A DNA stretch of 9,364 nucleotides. It comes from B18-G4 sp032250805 (lineage in GTDB: Bacteria > Bacteroidota > Bacteroidia > Bacteroidales > B18-G4). Positions 1 through 5,781 of the stretch are shown here, piece after piece (position 1 is the stretch's first letter; each line of letters begins with the position of its first letter). Both the position numbers and the translations under genes were made by a program. The stretch lies in the NCBI GenBank assembly GCA_032250805.1, contig JAVVEM010000065.1:1-9364 (forward strand), given 5' to 3'. The notes beneath the pieces are model-generated. The model was not told the DNA's origin. It saw nothing but the letters and a program-made list of their open reading frames with translations, and ran no database searches.

Positions 1-452
1 TTACAAGATACCCCAACTTGGGGATAAAAGGAACTATCCCCGGCTACCCAACCATTAAGGGAATCAATAAAAAAAACATCCATTAAATCATAGCCAGTTC
101 CACTTTCTTGCAATTCCCAACTAAAAAGATTTCCACCACCATCAGTTGAATGCAATATATTACCGCCATCAAATACTATCCAACCATTATTTTCATCACT
201 AAAAAAGATACTATTAGCTTTAGGTAATGAAAATACCATAAAAGAGTGCCATTCATTTCCTCCATCATTTGTGTAATGATACTGATAACCATATTCATCA
301 GATTCTCCAACAGCCCAACCATGGTTGTGATTAATAAAAAAGATATCAGTTAATGCACCCTCAACTGGATAATTTAGGTTTTGTTGAACCCATTGCGCCG
401 ATAGCAAGTTTGACATTATCAAAATTGCTGATAGAATTGTAAATTTTTTCAT
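1..452 (-). CDS. Secreted Ycf48-like beta-propeller protein, partial (5' part only)
   Basis: The frame opens with ATG at 452-450 and stays open to the window edge, giving 150 residues without a stop, so the 3' part lies outside. Residues 1-19 form a signal peptide (MKKFTI... ending LLSAQ). Then come repeats of the form 'D-I-F-F-x-[ND]-x-x-x-G-W-x-V-G' followed by '[ST]-x-DGG-x-x-W', at about residues 36-68, 81-113 and 124-140. This is the Asp-box/Ycf48 (BNR-type) propeller pattern. The N-terminus and the 46-nt leader closely match those of the complete gene at 636-1922, so the two are paralogues. By analogy an exported, probably T9SS-secreted protein is expected, but the sorting domain is not visible here. 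The last ~12 visible residues (SSFYPQVGVSC) fit the repeat poorly, so a frameshift or assembly error near the edge is possible. Substrate or ligand is unknown. Confidence 0.8.
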   Translation of the reverse strand, partial: MKKFTILSAILIMSNLLSAQWVQQNLNYPVEGALTDIFFINHNHGWAVGESDEYGYQYHYTNDGGNEWHSFMVFSLPKANSIFFSDENNGWIVFDGGNILHSTDGGGNLFSWELQESGTGYDLMDVFFIDSLNGWVAGDSSFYPQVGVSC

Positions 453-498
453 GATAACTTAATTTGGTTAGTACTTCTTGTTTTTGCTTGCATATAAC
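453..498 (-). promoter_or_regulatory. Conserved 5' leader of the partial propeller gene
   Basis: These 46 nt separate the site core GTTATATGC from the ATG. On the coding strand the leader shares GTTATATGCAAGCAA, then ACCAAATTAA and TTATC-ATG, with the leader of the next gene (1923-1969). No Shine-Dalgarno and no clear Bacteroidota TAnnTTTG -7 box are visible. It could be a 5' untranslated leader carried with a cassette. Confidence 0.45.
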
Positions 499-626
499 GG
501 ATGGGGCTATGAAGCGTGGCGGGTTTTGTAACATTTATCTTTCAACATACTGTAATGTTTATTAGGTATCCAAATGTTCATTTTTACCACAACTCCCGCC
601 ATGCTTTATGAGCCCGTGTTATATGC
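490..626 (-). repeat. attC-like imperfect palindrome between the two propeller genes
   Basis: The outer arms GCATATAAC (490-498) and GTTATATGC (618-626) are perfect complements and resemble integron R boxes (RYYYAAC/GTTRRRY with one deviating position). Inside is an unpaired spacer (499-503 versus 616-617). GGGCT (504-508) then pairs with AGCCC (611-615), G610 is extrahelical, and 509-523 pairs along its whole length with 595-609 (13 Watson-Crick pairs and two G-T wobbles). The terminal loop is 524-594. R box, spacer, L box with one extrahelical G on the L'' side and a variable loop, at 137 bp in total, is the architecture of an attC site. Since the genes read on the minus strand, the plus strand would be the recombinogenic 'bottom' strand. 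It starts 9 nt after the stop codon at 636, as an attC should. No covariance search was possible. Confidence 0.6.
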
Positions 627-1968
627 AGGCAATTCTTATTCAATTATTAATTTCTCAGTTAAAATTCCCGTGTCAGTTATTAAAGTGATAAAATAAATTC
701 CCGTTGCAAATTCAGTACTATTCAATTCGTAAATTCCAACCTTATTGTTACCCGCTTGAATACGTCTCAGTAATTGCCCGGAAATATTTCGAATTGATAT
801 GGTAGCTTGTTCTTTCATTCTTAATTCATAACTGATTTTAGTTGTTGCTTTAGAAGGATTAGGGAATATTGTCAATTTACCAGGAATACTAGAGTGATCA
901 TTTAATCCAACAATTCCGCCATTTTCTGTGTAAAGTACAATTAGGCTATCACCACAAATCCAACCAAAATTCTCATCGATAAAACAAACACTTCTTAAAT
1001 TGGTGGAAACACCGCTTTCTTGTGGTACCCAATTTTGACCTCCGTCCGAAGTATGAATGATTTTCCCGTTAGTTCCAACTGCCCATCCATTATTTATGTC
1101 TGTAAAAGTTATATCATTCAGAAAATAATCTTTAATAGTATCTCCCTGGATTGTCCAATTATCTCCTCCATCACTTGTGTGATATATCAAAGAATAGTTT
1201 TCTGGTAATAACTCAGTATGACCTACTGTCCAGCCAGTTAATGAATCAACAAAACAAATAGATGTTATTCTTAATGAGAAATAATAATCATGTGGATAAT
1301 TAGAAATTGTGTCCCATGTTTCACCCCCATCAGAAGAGTGTACTATTTTATTACCAACAGCCCATCCATTCAGATCGTCAGAGAATACTATATCATTTAG
1401 AAAACAACCATATAAAAATCCATCAAATTTTTGTATCCAGCTTAAACCACCATCCTCTGTCTTGTAGATTTCAGCCTTATAATTTCCCAAAAAATCCACA
1501 GAACAGGCTAACCAACCATTCAAAGTGTCGCTAAATAGCAATTTATTGGTTAAAAAATGGGGACCCGGATAGTGCAATTGTTCTTCCCATGTACCTAAAG
1601 AACCAATACCTCCATTATTCGTATGATATATACCATAGTTTCCGCTAACCCAACCATTATATTGATCAATGAAAAATACGGAATTGTAAACCCAATAATT
1701 GGTATTATGTGGTAAATTAGGCATTGATTCCCATGTATTTCCCCCATCAATAGTGCCATAATTTTCTTCAGTACCGACGCACCAACCGTGAAATTGATCT
1801 ACAAACATGATATCAGATAAGTTATGATTATTGGTTGGATACCCTGTGTTTTGCTGAATCCATTGGGCTGAAACCAGTTTTACTGTCAGCATGATTGCTA
1901 AAAGAATTGTAAAGTTTTTCATGATAATTTAATTTGGTTAATATTTCTCTTTCATTGCTTGCATATAA
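499..1968 (-). mobile_element. Putative gene cassette (propeller gene plus attC-like site)
   Basis: If crossover occurs at G|TTATATGC, as at integron cores, the unit runs from T1968 (coding strand) down to G498. It then holds a short leader, one open reading frame, a 9-nt gap and the attC-like site: one promoterless gene in a fixed orientation, the standard cassette plan. The unit is visibly AT-rich compared with the operon in the right half. Boundaries are inferred from the repeated GTTATATGC core. Tandem duplication of an ordinary gene with its flank is the main alternative. Confidence 0.45.
636..1922 (-). CDS. T9SS-secreted seven-bladed Ycf48-like beta-propeller protein
   Basis: A complete 428-residue protein. 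Residues 1-19 are a signal peptide (MKNFTILLAIML...KLVSAQ). Seven repeats follow at about 36-64, 81-112, 128-162, 177-203, 221-256, 269-298 and 310-336. Each has a hydrophobic strand with D-x-x-x-GW-x-x-G and then [HY]-[TS]-x-[DN]GG-x-x-W, the Asp-box pattern of Ycf48/BNR propellers. Seven copies fit a closed seven-bladed propeller. Residues ~350-428 are a T9SS type A C-terminal sorting domain (FPNPS, ISIRNISGQL, GIYFITL, ending EKLIIE), so the protein should be exported by Sec, moved by T9SS and anchored at or released from the cell surface. In plants and cyanobacteria Ycf48 assists photosystem II assembly, but that role does not carry over. Here a binding or adhesion role is only a guess. 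The start is supported by the signal peptide and by the paralogue. The gene lies between two palindromic sites, consistent with cassette status. Confidence 0.9.
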   Translation of the reverse strand: MKNFTILLAIMLTVKLVSAQWIQQNTGYPTNNHNLSDIMFVDQFHGWCVGTEENYGTIDGGNTWESMPNLPHNTNYWVYNSVFFIDQYNGWVSGNYGIYHTNNGGIGSLGTWEEQLHYPGPHFLTNKLLFSDTLNGWLACSVDFLGNYKAEIYKTEDGGLSWIQKFDGFLYGCFLNDIVFSDDLNGWAVGNKIVHSSDGGETWDTISNYPHDYYFSLRITSICFVDSLTGWTVGHTELLPENYSLIYHTSDGGDNWTIQGDTIKDYFLNDITFTDINNGWAVGTNGKIIHTSDGGQNWVPQESGVSTNLRSVCFIDENFGWICGDSLIVLYTENGGIVGLNDHSSIPGKLTIFPNPSKATTKISYELRMKEQATISIRNISGQLLRRIQAGNNKVGIYELNSTEFATGIYFITLITDTGILTEKLIIE

Positions 1969-1969
1969 C
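1923..1969 (-). promoter_or_regulatory. Conserved 5' leader of the complete propeller gene
   Basis: This 47-nt leader runs from the core GTTATATGC (1969-1961) to the ATG. It matches the leader at 453-498 through GTTATATGCAAGCAA and again through ACCAAATTAA and TTATC-ATG. No ribosome-binding site or -7/-33 promoter is convincing, so expression may depend on read-through from the recombinase side. Confidence 0.45.
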
Positions 1970-2048
1970 TTGTTTATACATTCAACAAATATGCTCTTAA
2001 GCAACCCTTCAGGGTGGGTAAGAACATATTTGTATGTTGTTTATATGT
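1961..2048 (-). repeat. Second attC/attI-like palindrome overlapping the recombinase stop
   Basis: The outer arm GCATATAAC (1961-1969) pairs with GTTTATATGT (2039-2048) with one bulged T and one G-T pair. After an unequal spacer (1970-1984 versus 2034-2038) ACAAATATG (1985-1993) pairs with CATATTTGT (2025-2033). A C/A mismatch follows, then TCTTA (1995-1999) pairs with TAAGA (2019-2023) and ACCC (2004-2007) with GGGT (2012-2015) around a TTCA loop. This is the same box-spacer-stem plan as the site at 490-626, but 88 bp long. Its outer arm contains the recombinase stop codon (2041-2043). It could be the array's primary site, a first attC, or in part a hairpin ending the recombinase transcript, although no T-run follows. 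Confidence 0.5.
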
Positions 2049-2892
2049 CAAAATCTTCTATTGGATTTTTCACATTGCGAAGGCTCTTCGTGCTCACATG
2101 AGTATAAATTTGCGTAGTTTTCATCGACTTGTGGCCCAGCATCTCCTGGATAAACCTGATATCTGTTCCTCCTTCCAATAAATGAGTCGCAAAACTATGC
2201 CTTAAACAATGAAGGGTAAAGTTATGGTTTTTTATAACCTTTTCCAAATTGCGGTGAAAAATGTTGGCCATGCTCGTGGCAGAGTACTGCCGGCCAGATT
2301 TTTCACCCTCAAATAACCAGTAAACAGGCTTGTAAGCCCGGTAATACGTTATGATCAGCCTCATAAGCTTCTCAGACACAGGCAACACCCGGTCCTTATT
2401 CCCCTTGGCATTCCTTACCGACAGGGTGAGGTCGCGCGAACTGAGATCAAGCAGCCGGATATTCAATAGCTCACCACGCCGCAGTCCCAGTGAGTAAACC
2501 ATGGTCAGGGCCGCACGGTGCTTCAGGTTGCCGATGCCCTGCAGCATCTCCCTCACCGCCTCCTTCGGGATCACCTTCGGCAACGGCCGTCCCCTCCGCG
2601 GCCGCTCCAGCTCCTTCAGGGCTATATTCATCCCCAGCATCTTCAGATAAAATAACTTGATGGCGTTGATCACCTGGTTCTGATAACTGGCCGAAAAGCC
2701 CTTGCCGATCACATGGTAATAATTGAACTCCTCAATATCGGAAATCCTGATCTCCTCAACCCGCTTTTCGGTGAAATGCGAGAAAAACACCTCCAGCATG
2801 CCCGTGTAGGTCTTTATGGTCTGCTCCGCATACCGGCGCTGCCGCATCCACTGCCGGAACTTCTTAATGTGTATGCTTACGGTATTATCCAT
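2041..2892 (-). CDS. Tyrosine recombinase, XerC/XerD-like, possible cassette integrase
   Basis: With the chosen start this is a 283-residue site-specific recombinase. The N-terminal SAM-like DNA-binding domain is at ~4-90 (IKKFRQWMRQRRYAEQTIKTY). The catalytic domain at ~105-283 has the full set: Arg138 in SLGLRRGE, Lys163 in AKGNKDR, His228 and Arg231 in HCLRHS, His254 in LGHKS and the nucleophile Tyr263 in IYTHVS. It should therefore be active. The frame is open to an ATG at 2949, but that start would overlap the ORF6N gene by 65 bp across its conserved IGFK end. The ATG at 2892 gives an 8-nt overlap (ATGGATAA) that suits translational coupling; ATG at 2904 is also possible. The long insertion before the HxxR motif that marks classical IntI integrases is absent: only ~25 residues separate LPVSEK from WLFEG. 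Its stop lies in a palindromic site, and the gene reads toward the cassette-like genes. Confidence 0.92.
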   Translation of the reverse strand: MDNTVSIHIKKFRQWMRQRRYAEQTIKTYTGMLEVFFSHFTEKRVEEIRISDIEEFNYYHVIGKGFSASYQNQVINAIKLFYLKMLGMNIALKELERPRRGRPLPKVIPKEAVREMLQGIGNLKHRAALTMVYSLGLRRGELLNIRLLDLSSRDLTLSVRNAKGNKDRVLPVSEKLMRLIITYYRAYKPVYWLFEGEKSGRQYSATSMANIFHRNLEKVIKNHNFTLHCLRHSFATHLLEGGTDIRFIQEMLGHKSMKTTQIYTHVSTKSLRNVKNPIEDFDI

Positions 2893-3442
2893 TTCCTGTT
2901 TCATCCTTGCTTGTTTTAAACCCGATCTTCGTTCTGTTGTTCTGGTCACGCTGTTCCTGCTTTTCCTTTTCGATCTGCCTGATGTATTTCAGTATTTCAA
3001 GGATTAAGCCTTCATGTTTTTCAAGAGATCCTTCAGCCTTTTCCAACCGTATTTCAATATCACGCCGGCTAAGGAAAAATTCACGTATTTTAACAAATAC
3101 TTCTATCAACCGGATACTTACTTTTATGGCTCTTTCACTTTTTAACACATTGGCAAGCATCAAAATACCATGCTCCGTGAATGCATATGGCAGTTTTCTG
3201 CGTCCACCCCAACTTGATGTCGCATTTTGCGACTTCAAGTGCATGTATTCATCATTTGTTAGTTTAAACATAAAAGAATCCGGAAACCTGAGATGGTTTC
3301 TTTTAACCTGTTCGTTTAACCTTCTTGTTTCAACACCATATAGCACTGCGATGTCATGATCAAGCATCACTTTTTGTCCACGAATAAGATATATCTTATT
3401 CACTATCGCTTCATCCGGAATGACGATTTCATTATTTCCCAT
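2885..3442 (-). CDS. ORF6N-domain (KilA-N-like) protein upstream of the recombinase
   Basis: A 185-residue protein starting at ATG 3442-3440 (MGNNEIVIP). The frame extends upstream to 3550, but that part (MIHDKWCMVHEIC...) lies in the repeat at 3481-3557 and is unlike the family. Residues ~8-66 are an ORF6N domain: IYLIRGQKVMLDHDIAVLYGVETRRLN, VKRNxxRFP and SFMFKLT. The second conserved block, YAFTEHGILMLANVL, is at ~93-107, followed by IEVFVKIREF and a charged, probably coiled-coil tail ending RTKIGFKTSKDE. ORF6N occurs in phage antirepressor-like DNA-binding proteins and in many chromosomal Bacteroidota genes of unknown function, so binding to DNA is likely but no target is known. Its end overlaps the recombinase start by 8 nt, suggesting co-translation. 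It is a paralogue of the gene at 3933-4448. Confidence 0.85.
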   Translation of the reverse strand: MGNNEIVIPDEAIVNKIYLIRGQKVMLDHDIAVLYGVETRRLNEQVKRNHLRFPDSFMFKLTNDEYMHLKSQNATSSWGGRRKLPYAFTEHGILMLANVLKSERAIKVSIRLIEVFVKIREFFLSRRDIEIRLEKAEGSLEKHEGLILEILKYIRQIEKEKQEQRDQNNRTKIGFKTSKDETGNG

Positions 3443-3480
3443 AATATCGGATGTTTGTAATTTATAAATCTCCCTATCTA

Positions 3481-3557
3481 TTAGTACCCAAAATCGAAAA
3501 ATGTCGCACGTACATATCTCATGCACCATGCACCATTTATCATGTATCATATACCAT
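3481..3557 (-). repeat. Direct repeat copy 1, upstream of the recombinase-linked ORF6N gene
   Basis: About 77 bp starting TTAGTACCCAAAATCG and containing CATGCACCATGCACC. It matches 4483-4559 at all but about three positions (A/G twice near the end, then T/C). It ends 38 nt before the ORF6N start, in the same place relative to the gene as copy 2. It may be a promoter region duplicated with the gene or a dispersed intergenic repeat. Confidence 0.85.
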
Positions 3558-3704
3558 TTGAATTAAATAGAACATGTAAAATGCAAAATGCTTAATGCCA
3601 AATGAATATCCGCTACGCGAATGGAGAGGGAAATGCAATGTTAATTGCTAAACTGTTAAATAGCTTGACCCGTGAACTCGGTGCCTGCAACGAAGCCTCG
3701 GGGG

Positions 3705-3728
3705 TTTCAGTGTTTCAGTGTTTCAGTG
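3705..3728. repeat. Tandem repeat, three copies of TTTCAGTG
   Basis: Three perfect 8-bp copies at 3705-3712, 3713-3720 and 3721-3728 in non-coding sequence. A short slippage-prone array with no visible function. Confidence 0.9.
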
Positions 3729-3744
3729 ATAATTGGCTAATATA

Positions 3745-3774
3745 ACTTTAGTTCACTCTAGCTCACTTTAGCTC
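3745..3774. repeat. Degenerate 10-bp tandem repeat, three copies
   Basis: ACTTTAGTTC (3745-3754), ACTCTAGCTC (3755-3764) and ACTTTAGCTC (3765-3774) follow one another with single-base differences. Confidence 0.8.
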
Positions 3775-3831
3775 AATTGTTTCGGTATTCGTTTATTCGA
3801 TGAGTCGTTTAGTCGTAAAACTTCTGCGTTC

Positions 3832-3883
3832 CCTGCCTGCATCGCCTTCGCGTAGCTTCGGCGGAGCAAGGCCGGTAGGCAGG
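3832..3883. repeat. GC-rich palindromic hairpin (REP-like)
   Basis: CCTGCCT (3832-3838) pairs with AGGCAGG (3877-3883). Inside, GCCTT (3844-3848) pairs with AAGGC (3868-3872), and GCTTC (3855-3859) with GGAGC (3863-3867) around a 3-nt loop. No T-run follows on either strand, so it is not a standard intrinsic terminator. The GC-rich form in an AT-rich gap resembles dispersed REP-type elements. Confidence 0.7.
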
Positions 3884-3932
3884 CCTGTTCAGTGTTCATC
3901 ATTTCTTTCTCCCCATCCCCCCATCCCCTGTG

Positions 3933-4448
3933 TCATCCATCAGGCTTAAATCCGATTCGCTTCCGCGGTGCAGCATCTTCCTTAATTAGTTTTTTCAGGG
4001 CTTCAAAAACGATGGCAAAGTTTCTGTCGTACTTCTGCTCAAGCATAAATATTTTTCTCTCCAGTTTGTCATGAGAGGCAAGGATTTCCCTGAGCTTAAT
4101 GAATGCCCTGACAATATATATGCTCATTTCAATTGCTGCTGCTGTATTCAGGATTCCCGAAACCATCATTGCACCGTGTTCGGTAAATGCACGCGGCATC
4201 GAGGTAGTAAATTTTAGCTGATTAAGGTGGTCGCAATTTGCGACCACCTCCTCTAACTCTTCCCTGGTCAATTGAAACATAAAGTCATCCGGAAAACGTT
4301 TAATATTCCTTTTTACTTGCTCATTCAGACGTTTTGTTTTTACACCATAGAGCAAAGCAAGATCCCTGTCAATAATTACCTTTTTCCCCCTTATAAAAAG
4401 TATCATCGCAGGAATCGAATCAATATCCGCTTTTAATATTCTTACCAT
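3933..4448 (-). CDS. ORF6N-domain (KilA-N-like) protein, second copy
   Basis: A 171-residue protein. The ORF6N domain spans ~11-68 (ILFIRGKKVIIDRDLALLYGVKTKRLN, VKRNIKRFPDDFMFQLT), with the second conserved block RAFTEHGAMMVSGIL at ~85-99 and then a helical part (VRAFIKLREILASHDKLERKIFMLEQKY) likely to form a coiled coil. It ends RKRIGFKPDG, the common terminus of this family. The start at 4448 (MVRILKAD) places the conserved core at a normal distance and lies 34 nt from the repeat at 4483-4559. As with its paralogue, DNA binding is expected from the family, but no regulator target or partner can be named. It is transcribed in the same direction as its neighbours and is separated from the next ORF6N gene by a repeat-rich gap. 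Confidence 0.88.
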   Translation of the reverse strand: MVRILKADIDSIPAMILFIRGKKVIIDRDLALLYGVKTKRLNEQVKRNIKRFPDDFMFQLTREELEEVVANCDHLNQLKFTTSMPRAFTEHGAMMVSGILNTAAAIEMSIYIVRAFIKLREILASHDKLERKIFMLEQKYDRNFAIVFEALKKLIKEDAAPRKRIGFKPDG

Positions 4449-4614
4449 AACACTTCGACTTATTGTTATCAGCTTCTATATATTAGTACCCAAAATCGAA
4501 AAATGTCGCACGTACATATCTCATGCACCATGCACCATTTATCATGTGTCATATGCCACCTGAAAAACATGTAACATGAAAAATGCCCAATACGGTAAAT
4601 GGCTAAATAATTCT
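4449..4614. other. Junction between the ABC operon and the ORF6N/recombinase region
   Basis: This 166-bp gap holds direct repeat copy 2 and ATG-rich low-complexity sequence with a small palindrome (CATGTAACATG at ~4569-4579, flanked by A-runs). I see no convincing intrinsic terminator for the operon. It marks the boundary between the balanced-GC operon and the AT-rich, repeat-rich left side. Confidence 0.55.
4483..4559 (-). repeat. Direct repeat copy 2, upstream of the second ORF6N gene
   Basis: Partner of 3481-3557, offset 1,002 bp in the same orientation. Weaker similarity continues beyond the right end in ATG-rich sequence (AACATGTAA...). The pair flanks the ORF6N gene at 3933-4448, so homologous recombination between copies would delete it. 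Confidence 0.85.
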
Positions 4615-5781
4615 CTAGAAACTCCACTTCAGCCTGCCGTAGGCCAGCTTGCCGTAATCGCCGAATTCTGTTCCATCCTCGCCGAAGAACATCTGCGCGG
4701 TGATCAGAAAGCTGATATTGCTGGTGAGCGATATGTCGATGGTGGGGCCGGCGAAAACAGATTTGTCGGAAGGGTTGAACATGCCTGCAAGACTGGCATT
4801 GATGAGCGGGGTGATGGGGTAGGAGATATTGCCGAACAGCGAATATTTTGCCAGCGTAAACGATTTGGCCGATATTTCCCTGTTAACGAAAAACGATGCG
4901 CCCATGCCTGCCGGACCGGTCGTGCCATCACTGTTGTAAAGTCCCGAAATTTGAACCATCAGGCTGTTTTTAAAGGTATAGTTTGCCCCAATAGACGCAA
5001 CAAGGATGCCGCTCGTGTCGGCGAAATTTTCTTCGGGGTGGAAATAGCTCATCTCACCATTGAATCCGGCACCCCTGATACTCCCCGACCATCCTGCACC
5101 AACAACGTAATCGCCGGTCATGTATCCGCCCAAAAACTGAAAGTCGTAATACCATTTGTTAAAGCGGTACATCCCGGCCAGGGTAAGCCTTTCTTTACTG
5201 TCGATCTTTACCGCTGCTTCAACTGATGAGGTTGCCCCGGTATAGTACTGCAGGTGCACGGCATCGCAACCCGGCCGTTCAACATAGTCGAAGTCGAAAT
5301 AATCGAAGGTGTTGAAAATATCGTTGGGATTCCATACATAGTTGATGCCCCAGTTGATGCGCTGCCGCCCGATGGTGGCCTGGAAGCTGCCTGCCGAATA
5401 GCTCAGGCTGAACCTGTCGAAGTTGGTGGTAATATAGTAAGATGTGTCATTCGCAATCATTCTGGTCATGTCGAGGTATCCCGCATCCTGAGCAATAATG
5501 TCGTCCAGGAAAGTGTTGTACAGCGTGGGTATCTGCCCGTACGAAAAGTTGTTCCGCATACCGATATGCAGGGAGAGATCCCCGGGATACCAGCGAAAGT
5601 CGAGCCTGTTGCGGATATCGGTCTGAGTCAGCCAAACACCATCCCATTCCTGCACCCACACGGTACCCATACTTTGCAGGTGTCCGTTCAGGCTCCAGTT
5701 GCGGTTTGTTTCCTGGGCCACCGCCGAAGCTGTTCCAAAGAGCAATATTAATGTCAGGATATATTTATTGAACGTTTTCAT
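4615..5781 (-). CDS. Outer-membrane beta-barrel (porin-like) protein of the ABC operon
   Basis: A 388-residue protein from ATG 5781. The frame is open to 5835, but those 18 residues lie wholly inside the ATPase gene and precede the signal peptide. Residues 1-22 are a signal peptide (MKTFNKYILTLILLFGTASAVAQ). The rest consists of alternating, aromatic-rich strands and ends in Phe (GRLKWSF), as outer-membrane barrels do. A notable stretch at ~138-170 reads GRQRINWGINYVWNPNDIFN...DYVERPG, reminiscent of the GRQ-x-x-x-WG / NP-x-D region of DUF1302-type and similar barrels, but I cannot place the family firmly. Its start overlaps the ATPase gene by 17 nt, implying translational coupling. It is the last gene of the operon and probably the outer-membrane partner of the ABC system, as a channel or receptor for the transported substrate. 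Confidence 0.85.
   Translation of the reverse strand: MKTFNKYILTLILLFGTASAVAQETNRNWSLNGHLQSMGTVWVQEWDGVWLTQTDIRNRLDFRWYPGDLSLHIGMRNNFSYGQIPTLYNTFLDDIIAQDAGYLDMTRMIANDTSYYITTNFDRFSLSYSAGSFQATIGRQRINWGINYVWNPNDIFNTFDYFDFDYVERPGCDAVHLQYYTGATSSVEAAVKIDSKERLTLAGMYRFNKWYYDFQFLGGYMTGDYVVGAGWSGSIRGAGFNGEMSYFHPEENFADTSGILVASIGANYTFKNSLMVQISGLYNSDGTTGPAGMGASFFVNREISAKSFTLAKYSLFGNISYPITPLINASLAGMFNPSDKSVFAGPTIDISLTSNISFLITAQMFFGEDGTEFGDYGKLAYGRLKWSF

Larger units (their letters stand above)
3443..3932. other. 490-bp non-coding stretch rich in short repeats
   Basis: No convincing gene lies between the two ORF6N genes. From right to left it holds a C-rich patch (CCCCATCCCCCCATCCCC, ~3911-3928), the hairpin at 3832-3883, TCG-rich degenerate repeats (~3789-3816), 10-bp repeats (3745-3774), 8-bp repeats (3705-3728), ATG-rich low-complexity sequence (~3570-3605) and the long direct repeat at 3481-3557. 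The leader of the recombinase-linked ORF6N gene (3443-3480) shows no clear promoter motif. Confidence 0.7.

Noticed and set aside
1985..2033. Simple rho-independent terminator of the recombinase gene
   Set aside because: The stem is long but not followed by a T-run on the minus strand, and its outer arms match the core of the other site; a termination role is not excluded.
2893..2949. Longer recombinase start at 2949
   Set aside because: It would overlap the conserved end of the ORF6N protein by 65 bp. The added residues look like an out-of-frame shadow of it.
3443..3550. N-terminal extension of the recombinase-linked ORF6N gene to ATG 3550
   Set aside because: The extra 36 residues are encoded largely by the direct repeat and do not resemble the family. 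ATG 3442 fits the domain and mirrors the paralogue.
3505..3560. CRISPR array suggested by repeated ATGCACC words
   Set aside because: Units are too short, with no regular spacers and no cas genes; it is a degenerate tandem repeat.
4576..5751. Long plus-strand open frames opposite the barrel gene (216 and 165 residues)
   Set aside because: They are antisense to a gene with a clear signal peptide and barrel pattern, have no recognisable domain, and arise easily opposite GC-balanced coding sequence.
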